Origin: Sipunculus nudus
Lineage: Eukaryota > Annelida > Sipuncula > Golfingiida > Sipunculidae
Assembly: GCA_026874595.1 (NCBI GenBank)
Contig: CM049306.1
Span: forward strand, 3,798,019-3,862,018
Length of the DNA: 64,000 bases
Direction: 5' to 3'
Shown here: in pieces, positions 11,249 to 22,053 of the stretch
Numbering within the stretch: the first letter of the stretch is position 1
Layout: each line of letters opens with the position of its first letter
Notes under the pieces: model-generated
Told to the model about the DNA's origin: nothing
Seen by the model: the letters and a program-made list of their open reading frames with translations, nothing else
Databases searched by the model: none
Program-made: the position numbers and the translations under genes

Positions 11249-14200
11249 TACACTTGGATGCGTCTAATACCTAACTATACTGCAAGTAGGTTAGATTATT
11301 TTCTGTTATCTAGAGATCTAATCAAATATACAAAAAGTTTATCTATATTTCCTGGTTTTAAAACTAACCACTCAGCCATCGATATAAATATCACATATTC
11401 CCAAAACCAAAGAGGTCCTGGGTTCTGGAAATTTAATGTTTCCCTATTAAATGACGAAGAACTCGTGAAGAAAATTAAAAACTGTATACAGACAACAGTC
11501 AAAGAAAATAAAGATGCGAATCCATCCTTGTTATGGGACACCATAAAAATGGCAATAAGAAGAACAAGTATTAGTCATGGTATCATAAAGCAGAAACACA
11601 TTAAAAATCAGATATCTGAATTAGAACAAGATTTGATAAAATTAAAAAATGCTAATAATCAGAATGAAGACACACAAAAGGAAGTTAAAGAATTAGAAAA
11701 AAAAGCTTAATAAATTCATAGAAGAAAAAACTAAAGGTGCTATTATTAGAAGTAAAATCAGATGGTATGGAGAAGGTGAGAAATCAACAAAATATTTTTT
11801 TAATTTGGAAAAACGCAACTTCAATAAAAAAGTGATAAGCAATTTGAACATAAACGGTAAAATAATATCAGATCCAAATGAGATACTACAGGAAGAAAAG
11901 TCCTTTTATGAAAAACTTTATACATCAGATAAAACGCATAACATCAGCAATCTTTTTTCTTTTATAAAAAAATATAATTTACAAGTTAAGAAAGTACAAA
12001 AGATTACATGGCCAACAGAATTGACAGAAAATGAATTGTTCAATAGCTTAAAATCTTTTTCGAATGGTAAATCGCCTGGATCTGATGGCCTACAAGCAGA
12101 ATTTTATAAATATTTTTGGAGCGATCTTAAAAAGTACTTTACGAATGCCCTCAGTTATAGTTTTAGAACTGGTTCATTATCGATAACACAAAGACAGGGA
12201 ATAATTAGCCTATTGCCTAAAAAAGGGAAAAACCTTCAATATTTGAAAAACTGGCGGCCACTGACACTACTAAATTGTGATTACAAGATAATCTCAAAAA
12301 CTATTGCAAATAGGATAAAACAAATAATTAAACAATTAGTTGATGATGACCAGACTGGATTTATCAAAGGGAGGTATATAGGAGAAAATATTAATAAAGT
12401 GCTTACTCTAATAGACCATGTAAAGTATAATAATCAAAAAGCCTTTCTTATGACAATCGATTTTGAAAAAGCCTTTGATTTTTTAGAATGGGACTATATA
12501 TATACAGCTTTGGAAATTATGAACATTGACAAAAATATAATATCAATGATAAAAACTCTTTATCATAACATAAGCAGCTGTGTGACTAATAATGGATATT
12601 TCTCAGAATTCTTTTCAGTATCTAGAGGAGTACGTCAAGGGTGTCCTGTTTCTCCATATTTATTTGTACTTTGTGTGGAGTTATTGGCTGATGCAGTGAG
12701 AGCAAATAAGAAAATAAAAGGTATTAATATTCAAAATAATATGATTAAAATTGCACAATATGCAGATGATACCATTTTATTAGTAACAGATACTGAAATT
12801 ATGAAAGAAGCACTCCATACTTTAAAGGAATTCAGTATGTTTTCTGGTTTGAGGATTAACCTAGATAAAACAACAATAATGCCCCTTAAAAAGGGCAATT
12901 ATGTAGAACAAGATGAAGTAAAAAAACTAAATCTTAAATGGTCTAATGAACAGGTCAGTGTATTAGGCATAACTATCACTCCATCATCGCAAAATATAAT
13001 TAATATTAATTACTTACCAAAAATAGAAAAAAATAAAAAATTTTATAACTGTGTGGTCTCAGAGAAAACTGACCCCAATTGGAAGGATAACAATAACAAA
13101 AAGTTTAATAATTTCTCAATTTATTTATCTTTTATCAGTCCTTCCAAACCCACCGAAAGAAATCTATAGTCAGGTTGAGAAAATGTTATTCAGATTTATT
13201 TGGGGTTATGGAAGAGAACTGGTGAAGAGAAACACATTAATTTCTGCTCCCAAAAATGGAGGATTGAACATGATACATTTATTAACCCAAAGTACAGCAC
13301 TAAAAATCTCATGGATTAAAAGGTTGATAAGCAAATCTGAGAATAATGCATGGAGGCAATCTGTTTTGTCTTATCTTAAATTGGGTACCCATTCTTTTCG
13401 TTGTAACATTGCACCAGAGGATATAAAACACATATTGAATAAGCCTTCAACATTCTGGGAAGATGTAATGTTCCAGTGGTGTTACTATAACCATAAAGCT
13501 CCGTTAAATTATGCTGATATTATGTCACAATCTCTTTGGTTTAATTCATATATCAAGAGAGGGAGACAGATATTATTTATAAAGAAACTCTACTCAGCAG
13601 GGGTTTTATATATCTCAGACTTGGTCACAAAAATAGGAAATAATATCTCATGGTTAAGTCACCATGCATTTTGTAAAAAATATAAAGTGCACATTGATTT
13701 TGTAAGCTATAATGGTTTACTTCGCTCCATCCCTCTTAGCTGGAAAAATGTTATCAAGCAACACCATGAACAAAACCAGGTAAAACAACATGTTTTCAAA
13801 ATAGACAATCTTATGACAATGGAAAGACCTGTCAAGTTAACTTATAATGATTTAATAATGCAGAAAGCAGTATTGCCTGAAAAAATCACTGCCAAATGGA
13901 AGGCGGAGTTAGATCTAGATTCAGATGTCAATGTTTATAAGGGCTTTAAACACATTTATTTTTCAACCATATCAGTTCCACTCAGATATTTTCAATTCCG
14001 GTTACTACATCGCTGTGTAACTCTGAATCCTTTTTTACATAAAATTAACAAAATTCATTCAGCTGAATGCACTTTTTGTAAAAATGAAAAAGAATCTCTG
14101 TTGCATTTATTCTGGGATTGTCCATTTTCCAAATATTTATGGAATGAAATAATTAAACAATTAAAACTATTCGGCTTTTTAGACAATTCTTTTCAGTTGA

Positions 14201-15161
14201 CAGCTGCAACTGCAATGCTGGGATGTTATGATAATGACTTGATAAACCTACTGACTCTACTAGTAAAGAGACATATATATGTGAGCAGATGCAATAAACA
14301 AAAACCAACAGTTGTGACTCTGAAAGAATTCATCAGTGAAATACATACAGTAGAAAAATATATAGCTGTCAGCAAAAACAAACTGGATCACCACGAGAAA
14401 AAGTGGTCACCAATGAAATGTTTTATTTCTCATACTCTACAAAATTAGTTTCAATTCCACTAAAATTTGCTATTCTTTCATTTTTTTTTTTAGTTAACAT
14501 ATTTTTTAGTATATCTTAAATTAAATTTGAATATTTTGTTTAAATATTTTATTTAACTGAGACACAGATATACTAGTATTATCATCATGAGATTGTGTGG
14601 GGTTTTACAAATATTACATTCATCTATCTGCGGAAAACAGCCTCTGATGTCAATTACTAAGCATGCGTTTTTATTTTCATACTGTACACAGTTAAAAAGA
14701 TCATCACTATAAATCTATACAGCGCTGTTCAGGAGATACCATTACGTTCTTTAACATACTTGATCATAATTTTTATAAACAACTATAATCCAATTCATAA
14801 TGAATGTTAGGTATCCTGAACAGAGACTTTAGATATAAGAATAATATTATCCAGGTGTATTATGTAGAAGAATTATATTGAATGTCGCAAGTTGTATACT
14901 GTCTTTATGTTTTTGTTATATGTATTCTTTTGTAAATTAATACAGAACACATATTCTTGGACATATTGGATCATAGTATTATTAACAACTATAATCAAAT
15001 TCATGATGGACATGATGTTAGGTATCCGGAACAGAGACTTTTGATTTAAGAATAATACGATACAGATTTATTATGTAGAAGTAAAGTATTTATGTTGTAT
15101 GTTGTATGTTGTATACTGTCTTTATGTTCTTGTTTTATGTATTTTTGGTTTAATAAAAAAA
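11249..15161 (+). mobile_element. L1/Tx1-like LINE, 5'-truncated, inserted in the YR element
   Basis: About 3.9 kb. Starts inside the endonuclease domain and ends with an AATAAA signal (15152) and a short A tail. It is flanked by 15-bp target duplications and has the same orientation as the host element. The 3' untranslated region (14449-15161) contains two imperfect direct copies of about 190 bp (from about 14755 and about 14955), both with the phrases GTTAGGTATC and TTGTATACTGTCTTTATG. Confidence 0.9.
11258..14448 (+). pseudogene. LINE ORF2: endonuclease C-terminus, reverse transcriptase, Cys-rich tail
   Basis: 11258-11710 encodes the end of an AP-endonuclease (SRLDYFLLSRDL, TNHSAIDI) and the linker (GPGFWKFNVSLL). 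RT follows from 11711 in another frame: IRSKIRWYGEGEKSTKYFF, FSNGKSPGSDGLQAEFYK, LKNWRPLTLLNCDYKI, DQTGFIKGRYIGENI, TIDFEKAFDFLEWDYI, GVRQGCPVSPYLF and the catalytic YADDT. The C-terminal frame (13051-14448) ends in a CCHC-like motif, CTFCKNEKESLLHLFWDC. The motifs place it near L1/Tx1. Two single-base frameshifts, both in A-rich runs (about 11700 and about 13030), break an otherwise open frame, so the insertion is fairly young but inactive; the 5' half is missing. Confidence 0.9.
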
Positions 15162-15176
15162 AAATGCAGCAAATAG
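15162..15176 (+). repeat. target-site duplication of LINE, right copy
   Basis: AAATGCAGCAAATAG directly after the LINE poly-A, followed by the resumed RT/RNase H reading frame of the host element. Confidence 0.88.
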
Positions 15177-15660
15177 CATGAAGCATAAGACAGGCGACGG
15201 CTATCTGGAGAAACTATGGCAGATATTGCCTGGTGGCAGACATGCATGTCTATGTTCAATAATAAGGCCTTGATTCAGGATAGTACACCAGTCACCAGTG
15301 TATACACAGATGCTTGTGCAGAGGGGGCCGGAGCATACTTTCATGGTGATTGGTATTATTGTAATTGGATTTTTGATCTGCCCACTTGCAGGTGGATGCA
15401 TATTAATGTGAAGGAGACCATGTCTGTCATCCTAGCAGCACAAAGATGGTGTAAATATTGGCAAAACAAAAAAAAATTATGATATTGTCAGATAATGTTA
15501 CCACTGTGGCCGCTATTAATAAAGGCACTTCGAGGAATACCCTCCTCATGATGGCCCTGTTGGCCTATTTTGGTTGGCAGTAGAATATAATTTTAGAATA
15601 AACCGTGCCATGTGCCAGAAAAACATAACCTGATAGCAGACTATATATCAAGATTGCACA
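15177..15660 (+). pseudogene. RNase H domain of the YR retrotransposon (3' part of pol)
   Basis: Continues the interrupted pol. DIAWWQTCMSMFN is followed by VTSVYTDACAEGAGAYF (first catalytic Asp), HINVKETMSVILAAQRW (Glu) and, after a frameshift in the A-run at 15469-15476, LSDNVTTVAAINKGTSRN (second Asp). VPEKHNLIADYISRLHSP, the usual end of a retroelement RNase H, follows at about 15610. In-frame stops lie between the last two blocks. Confidence 0.78.
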
Positions 15661-15779
15661 GCCCAAACAAGCAAACTGCTCTTATGCAGTACATGCCACA
15701 AATCTACATGTTAGATTTATCACAACATATGTCGCTAAAGTCTGCTTATGTTTTCTTTCACAGGCCCCAGTTTCAGCAG

Positions 15780-16745
15780 AAGTACGTCATTAATTTGAGA
15801 TCTAGATGCTAAAATCAACCAGTTCATGAAAGGAGCCTAAGTTGCTAAATCCACAAAACTCACCTGAAATCATCCGTTTTTGCAGCATGCTGTCTATTCC
15901 ACTGGCCCCCCTGAGCCCTGTTGATCTCCAACGCTGTATTATGTACCTTGCAGACAAATTAAGTTTTTCTTCTTTAAAGCAGTAGTTGCAGATAATATCC
16001 CTGGTACACATCTTCGTGGGTCTAAATTCTCCACTTAATGAGCGTGTCATTATCTCAGCCCTACTTAGGGAGTGCGGAGACAGGTGGGAGATTAATGTAA
16101 TCAAAATTACCAATTACACTGCGTATACTGAGAGGTGTTTTCAAAACCCTGAATCTTGCATGCCCAGAGGATGTGTCCTTTTGGGCAGTTTGCCTCACAG
16201 CCTTCTTTAGTTTCCTGCGGAAGTCAGATTTACTGCCTAACTCATCCCAATCTTTTGATGCCAGTAGACAACTTACCAGGGTTATCTTTTTATCCCAGTT
16301 TTCTTCTGATCAAAGTTAAACATTCAAAAACTATCCAATTCCAGGAACGTTGTCTTCAGGTCCCCCTCCCACATATTCCCTTCTCCCACCTGTGTCCAGC
16401 CAAGAACGTCAGATTGGCTTTCAGGTTAATTCCGACACAGGCAAATTTACCAGCATTTCAATTCCGTCGCATGAATAAAACCGTAACCATGACATACAAC
16501 TTGTTTTTGGGACGCCTTAGGGCTTCCTTAGTACAACTGGGCATTCCGGCCTCCCGATATGCGGGGCATAGTTTCAGGAGAGGTGGAGCTACCCTTGCAC
16601 TGAGTGCAGGCATTTCAGCAGGTTTAATCAAATTACAGGGGATTGGAAAAGCCATGCGTACCAAAGGTATTTAGCCGCTGGGTTGTCAGGTAGATTTAAA
16701 GTGCCACAAGCCCTGTGTAGGCATGTTGACCAATTCCAGTTTTAA
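15780..16745 (+). pseudogene. tyrosine recombinase of the YR retrotransposon
   Basis: Would integrate circular cDNA without an integrase. Visible parts: an N-terminal helical domain (LSPVDLQRCIMYLADKLSF, SLVHIFVGLNSPLNER), box I FLRKSDLLPN (catalytic Arg codon 16218-16220), the SKTIQF/PLPHIPFSHLCPA strand segment, box II GHSFRRGGATLAL (His 16567, Arg 16576) and, one frame over, GDWKSHAYQRYLAAG with the nucleophilic Tyr (about 16659-16670). All four catalytic residue types R-H-R-Y are therefore present, but stops and at least three frameshifts break the gene. Confidence 0.82.
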
Positions 16746-17331
16746 TGCTATTTTTGTAACATCTACTATCTACAGGTTTGGGCTATGGTTTGGGATATCC
16801 GGCTAGCTATTTTATGTGTGAAGTGATAATTGTGGAAAGTAACTTGTTTAACATATTGCTAGCTGGAGGAAATAAATCTCTATCGCCCAAACCAGGACTT
16901 GTTTATTCATTTGTTGACTGGTGTGCATGACTGTACTATCTCCATGTCTGAGCGAAATAAATTACAAAATTTCTGCTTGGGTTTTCATACAACATTGTGT
17001 TTTAATTTAAAAATTTTTAGGGCCTTCTGTGTGTGAGCGTTTTTTTGGGCATTCCTTTTAGAAAAATTAGGTCAATGCAGGGCCACAACGAACAAAACTG
17101 AATTTAGTCGAACCCATCATTTCTGCGATATATGTTATACGGTTTGACTCGAAGAAAATATACATCAACGTTTGGTCCGTTATATTAGTGTAGTTACCTG
17201 TTAGTTATCGAATACGACATATCCGAATTCCCCAACAGTCCCAATAAAATCTGACTAGCTACACCCGTGAAAAATCCGCGGCTCTATCTGATGCATATTT
17301 TTTAAATGAGCTGATAGGAACTAAACGACGC
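16746..17331. other. 3' end of YR element and unassigned sequence
   Basis: Holds a short inverted pair GGTTTGGGCTAT (about 16779) and ATCGCCCAAACC (about 16885), about 100 bp apart, possibly part of the YR-element terminus. Nothing else is recognisable up to the TRIM. Confidence 0.35.
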
Positions 17332-17335
17332 ATAT
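17332..17335. repeat. target-site duplication ATAT of TRIM, left copy
   Basis: ATAT directly before the 5' LTR; the same ATAT follows the 3' LTR at 17851-17854. Confidence 0.7.
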
Positions 17336-17491
17336 TGTTACGGAGTGACATAAAAGCGGACCGAACTGTCTCGCTAGTTAAGCTTGCTTTTCTAGCGAAG
17401 CGGTTGGTACGCCGGACTTGTGCGCCAACGACATGGGTTCGAATCCAGGATCGGCCCAATGTTTTACCCTGAGCAATTTGTCTTCGTTACA
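17336..17491 (+). repeat. TRIM 5' LTR (internally deleted)
   Basis: Starts TGTTACGGAGTGACAT and ends CTTCGTTACA. Compared with the 3' LTR it lacks about 117 bp between two copies of TGACAT, consistent with a deletion between short direct repeats, so it has lost the TATA-like region. It keeps about 26 bp (near 17367-17392) that the 3' LTR lacks. It carries a box A-like TAGCGAAGCGGT (17393) and a perfect box B GGTTCGAATCC (about 17436-17446). Confidence 0.75.
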
Positions 17492-17493
17492 AA

Positions 17494-17506
17494 TGGGGGC
17501 TCGTCC
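17494..17506 (+). promoter_or_regulatory. primer-binding site (tRNA-Pro-like)
   Basis: TGGGGGCTCGTCC, two bases after the 5' LTR. These 13 bases equal the start of the tRNA-Pro-type primer-binding site known from gammaretroviruses; the remaining five positions differ. Minus-strand DNA synthesis would start here. Confidence 0.72.
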
Positions 17507-17598
17507 AACGTGACGGTAAATATTGTGGCCAAGGGAATAAGCTCACCAAAGTGTGACTCCTGGGATAATTAGTCTTGTTCTGATAGCAGAACGCTCTT

Positions 17599-17609
17599 AA
17601 AAGGGGGTG
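17599..17609 (+). promoter_or_regulatory. polypurine tract
   Basis: AAAAGGGGGTG directly before the TGTTACAG of the 3' LTR, the expected plus-strand primer position. Confidence 0.72.
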
Positions 17610-17850
17610 TGTTACAGGGTGACATATCTATCGGCTTCCTGACAGCCTAAAGAGGCGACCGGGGCGGTGGTCGTAGACCACCTCAACCGTGTCAGCCCGA
17701 TGACTATAAAAACCAGCTCTGCTGCACGGTTGACATAAAAGCGGATCGAACTGACGAAGCGGTTGGAACGCCGGACTTGTGCGCCACCTTGATGGGTTCG
17801 AATACCGGATCGGACCAGTATTTTCCCCTGAACAATTTGTCATCGTAACA
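17610..17850 (+). repeat. TRIM 3' LTR with TATA box and tRNA-like module
   Basis: Starts TGTTACAGGGTGACAT and ends ATCGTAACA. Contains a stem-loop GGTGGTC-GTA-GACCACC (about 17666-17682), a TATA-like CTATAAAAACC (about 17704) and the tRNA-like module GCGGTTGGAACGCCGGACTT...GGGTTCGAAT. It is 85 bp longer than the 5' LTR because of the deletion there. Confidence 0.75.
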
Positions 17851-17854
17851 ATAT

Positions 17855-19045
17855 TTTAATTCTGAGGTTTTTGCAGGAATTTTTGTCATGTTTTTCACTG
17901 ATATGATATAAAGAATTCTTCAGGAACACTCTCCCCAAAAATATCAACATAGAAAGAAAAATTATTTTATTCCAGAAATCACACAAAAAAATCAATTTTG
18001 GAAAGAGACGTTAGGCATATACAGGGTGTACCAATTTTTAAGTGAGAAGTTTTTTTCCCCGATAAACAACATAGCTCCGACAGCATCATTGTTTGGGAAA
18101 TATCGTAGATATAACGATTGTATAAAGAACCCTTCTACCATGAAATTATATGAAAGATGGTTTGTATTAGTTTTTGCTCAGGCGACACCGTGAAGCACGA
18201 TGTTTGTTCAGTTTAGTCAGCTGAGGGTATATAGTCTAAGGCATTTTAACAGACACATGCCTTATTTTTATACACATGCATATGTCGTTGAAGTTTCTTT
18301 TACGCGAAACATAAAGCTGCCAGTGTAAAAAAGATAGGCCCAGAAAAGATATATTCCAACAGTATTAAATTTTTGGTTTATGTACTGTAAATTGTCATGG
18401 AATAAGCAGGTCTGATGCAATATTGACAACACTCACAGATAAAAAGAAAGCAGGTTAATATATTTCGGTGAAAGCGTTTAGCAAAGAAACCACTTCAGCC
18501 TTGGTTCGTTGCCTTGTCTTTCAGCAAGTTTACGCAAAATGTAATATAAAGATTTTGCTGAACATTTGTAGAGTGGTAGAGTAAAACTGCATCCGTTCTC
18601 AATTACATTTTTGGAGATTTTCTGAATCACCATGATATATTTTCTTCTTAAGTGCCATAATCACAAGTCCACAAAGAAATAATCATGAGGGGCTATTCCT
18701 TTGTCCTGAGTAGAAGCCGCCAATTCGTATGCAGTTGTACTGCCACTCGCCTGGTGAAACCGTGTTTCTGAACCATGACAATGTTTTACATGAAACATGT
18801 ACGTATGAACAAACGACTGATTAGTAGATTCTAGCGGGGATTACATTTCTAGCGGGGATTTCAAAGTCCTCAAGGGATTGGGGACCCTTACACTGTGTGC
18901 TATCCCCCCCCCCCCCCCCCGGCTTCCTTTGAAAAAAAACATTTTTTTTTTTAAACAACCCATAAATCGGCCTAACTATCGGACCATGGTTATCCCGGAA
19001 AGATACTTCTGAATGTATAAAAATCAGCATACCTATAAAACTATA
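17855..19045. other. no gene seen
   Basis: About 1.2 kb without recognisable coding sequence. It holds ACAGGGTGTACCAATTTTTA at about 18019, which looks like a transposon end but has no partner I could find, and a poly-C run of about 18 bases at about 18904. Confidence 0.5.
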
Positions 19046-20781
19046 CTAGTGGCCCATGGGCCATGACGCTCAGCTGAAATCAGGGAATGTTGAACAATGA
19101 GCAAAATGACTGCCAGAGTGCTAAAAATCATGAATTTGGTGAAGAGTCCTTAGAAATGTCTTGTTTGTAAGAAAAATCTCGAAGAAGGATTGACATGCCA
19201 GATTTCAGACCAATATCTTGAGCTACTCCTAAGATATGAGCAATTTTCACCTAAAGCACATGCAGGCATGCAGATGGCAGTCTTGAGTAAAAGATGGAGG
19301 AGTCCAAGATCTATGTGTATGCACCAACTCAGGCCAAAACAGCAAATCACTCCTGAGAAAAGGGCATTTATTTATTCTACAAAACCGGAAAAGTATGTGG
19401 CGCCACCTTTCTGGTTTACGTGAAAACCTTCCAAGCTGGATGGACATGCCAAATTTTAGACCAATATCTTGAACCACTCCTGAGATATGAGGAATTTTCT
19501 CCAAAAGCAAATATACCGATGGACGCCACGCGAACACGACTGCAGACGGCGCCACCCATCTTGTTTACGAGATGTAGGTGTTGAGGATCTATGAACATGC
19601 ACAATTTTAACCCAATACATTGAAGAACCACTAAGACGAACAGATGGCAAATGCACAGATGGACACTACGCAAAAAGTATTGTAGGTGGCGCCAGCAGTC
19701 GCAATAATGAGAGAGAGATCCAAGATCTATGGACATGTAAACTTTCAGCACATACATTGAGCTACTCCTGAAATATGGCCTGTTATATAAAAAACACCCA
19801 GATTCGTACTGCACAGAAAGGACTGCTGGTGGGGCCCACCTGTCTCTGCACAACAACATAGGTGTAGGAACAACTATGCTGGGTTTCGGAAAGATTGGTC
19901 CAAGGGTCTCAGAGGAGTTCTCTGGAAACTAACGCAGAGTTTTTGTATCACATTTTTAATTATTCTGGGGGGTATTTACGAGCCCCATAGCTCAGAGGAT
20001 ATTGGCAACAGACACCGTATTTCAGATTTCCATACAGACTTTCCATGGACCTCCTTTGATGTCAACTTAGAAGATTCAAGGTCCAGCGGTTATGATTTGT
20101 GCCCTGTTAACAGATGACAGCTTCTTTGAAGGTATCAAAAATAGAGAAAAAAATTGTAAAAAATAGAAAAAGTACAAATGGTGCCACAAGTTTGCAGAAA
20201 CTGATGTAACACTCCACGATCAATATTCATGCAAAAAATCATTGTAATCAATGCAGTAGTTATTCAGATACTTGAACTTTTGTAACAAATCTTTGATTAT
20301 CCTGGAGGGTACTTACGCTCTCAGGAGGTCAAGCTTAAATATTCCAGGTCCAGCGGTTACGATTTGTGCCATGTTGACAAATGACAGCTTCTTTGATAGT
20401 ATCAAAAATAGAGGAAAAAAAGTAAAAATTAGAAAAAGTACAGATTGTGCAACCAGTTTGCAATAACTGATGGAACACTCCTTGATCAATATTCACGCAA
20501 AAAAATCATGGTGGTCAAGGGAGCAGTTATCCATGTACTGAAGTTTTTGTATCATTTTTTTTATTATTCTGGGGGTATTTACGAGACCAATAGCTCGGAG
20601 AATATTGGTAACAGAGACCTAATTTCAGGTTTCCTAGGAGATATTCCATGGGCCTCTCAGGATGTCAAGTTTAACAATCCAGAGCCAGCGCTTACGATTT
20701 GTGCCCTGTTAACGGCCGGCCGGACTGACGCCGGACAAAGAGTGATCGCTATAGCTCAGATGACTTTCAGTCAGCTGAGCT
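19046..20781 (-). mobile_element. pearl/HINE-like element, complete copy
   Basis: On the minus strand it starts AGCTCAGCTGACTG (20781), runs through three units of about 330 bp and then units of about 160 bp, and ends CAGCTGAGCGTCATGGCCCATGGGCCACTAG-like at 19046. The last 12 bases before ACTAG form the perfect palindrome GGCCCATGGGCC. It is flanked by T on both sides with no longer duplication. Ends, 3' hairpin, sub-terminal inverted CTCAGCTGA and internal tandem repeats fit Helentron-associated (HINE/pearl) elements. No protein is encoded. Confidence 0.68.
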
Positions 20782-22053
20782 AAAAACGGTAATCGGGTAA
20801 AGAGTATCAGCTCTTTGTGTAAACTCAACGGAAAAGGGCTCCCTATTAAAAGATTCACGTAGACATGTGCGCTTGAATTTAAAATCTTTACTTCCTTTTG
20901 ACCGAGTAAATTCCTTAACAGGTGATATAATGGTAAAGGGTTCAGTGTGGATAACAGGTCGCCTCCTGAAAAAGCGTGACAGGCGAAAAATATTTTGTGA
21001 ACCTTTGTAGAGGGTTAGGGTTAAGACATATCAATAGTCCATTTCATTTAGGAAGTAATGAGAATCACCACAATATTTATTTTCTTATAAACCATTATGA
21101 CAAAGGACCTTTATAGGGATGGGGGTATACAACGACCCCCTGCCCCCCACTTTTTGGCAAGGGGGGATGTTCCAACGTCCTTGCAGACAACGGATCTGAA
21201 CAAATAGATGTGACCCCCCCCCCCCCCGACCCCATCTCTAACGCAACTCGAATGATAGTTCAGTTGTGGGGCTTCTTTTAAAAAAACTTCATAAAACACA
21301 TGACTTTGCCGAACGTTTTAAACCATGGTTATCATAGAATATTTTTGTATGTATAAGAATCAGCATACCTGTAACCCATAAAAAATAGTCAAACGATGGT
21401 CGCATCACTGGACTCAGTGCCCAGTGTTGACCAAAATGAAAAGCCCTCGTATTGAAAGCGGAGCCATGTGGTCTTTGGATTAAAAACCTTTACTTCCTTT
21501 TGAGAATGAACATTCGTTTAGGAGCGTTACAATGGATATTGGGGATCAGTGGGGAATATAGTGGACCCACGTGAACGCGTTTTGCACGGAAAGGCTTTTT
21601 GGCAGGACATGCGCTCTGGCCACCGTCTTAACAGGCTAGTGAAAAACCCCGAGGCACCTATTGAAGCGTCACAGGCGTGGAGAAACTTGCAGCACAAAAT
21701 AAATAGGGGCACCAAATGGGGAAATATTAAAATTATTAATTATTCAGCTTAATATGGCATAATCAAGCAAAATAAAACAAAATTGTCCTAGAAGAATACT
21801 CCACCGATACGTGTGCCGAATTTAGAGAGACAGTTTAGAATAGAAGCAGATAAACCGTGGTCTAGAATAAGCCAAATTCCGCATTAATTATATAGAATAA
21901 AACGTTTGGACAAACGAAGAAAGACAACCCTGTTATGTATCCACACAATCGGTATCAGTTCAAACCTTGTGCAGGCCCAGCATCTAAATCACAATTAGGC
22001 TTATTCTCAATGTGTTCAAATAATATTTGTGGTGTAGCATTTTTGTCCGAACA
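19325..22053. repeat. segmental duplication block, copy 2
   Basis: Direct repeat of 1-2797. Includes the C-rich segment (21115-21235), the 380-bp module (21420-21790) and small indels. The match ends at CCGAACAA; the following sequence pairs with 34384 onwards. Confidence 0.8.

Larger units (their letters stand above)
8746..16900 (+). mobile_element. DIRS/Ngaro-type tyrosine-recombinase retrotransposon, interrupted
   Basis: Order of remnants: Gag with a CCCH zinc finger (9109-10251), RT (10316-11233), RNase H (15177-15650), tyrosine recombinase (15780-16745). This order, the YLDD RT motif and the recombinase define a YR retroelement. A methyltransferase domain, usual in DIRS proper, is not seen, which favours Ngaro or a related group. 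The element is split at 11248/15162 by a LINE. Several stops and frameshifts make it dead. I could not identify split direct or inverted terminal repeats, so the outer limits are approximate. A strong palindrome (8777-8804) lies near the left end. Confidence 0.8.
17336..17850 (+). mobile_element. TRIM: miniature LTR retrotransposon with tRNA-like LTRs
   Basis: Complete layout in 515 bp: 5' LTR 17336-17491, primer-binding site 17494-17506, about 90 bp of non-coding internal sequence, polypurine tract 17599-17609, 3' LTR 17610-17850, all flanked by ATAT. Both LTRs start TGTTAC and end with GT(T/A)ACA. There is no room for gag or pol, so it must depend on proteins of another element. A related LTR fragment lies at about 34253-34381 on the other strand. 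Confidence 0.78.

Noticed and set aside
17393-17460. A genuine tRNA gene in the TRIM LTR
   Set aside because: Box A and box B are present but the anticodon arm does not pair and no acceptor stem closes; it is only tRNA-like.
18019-18040. ACAGGGTGTACCAATTTTTA as a transposon terminus
   Set aside because: No inverted partner found within several kilobases.
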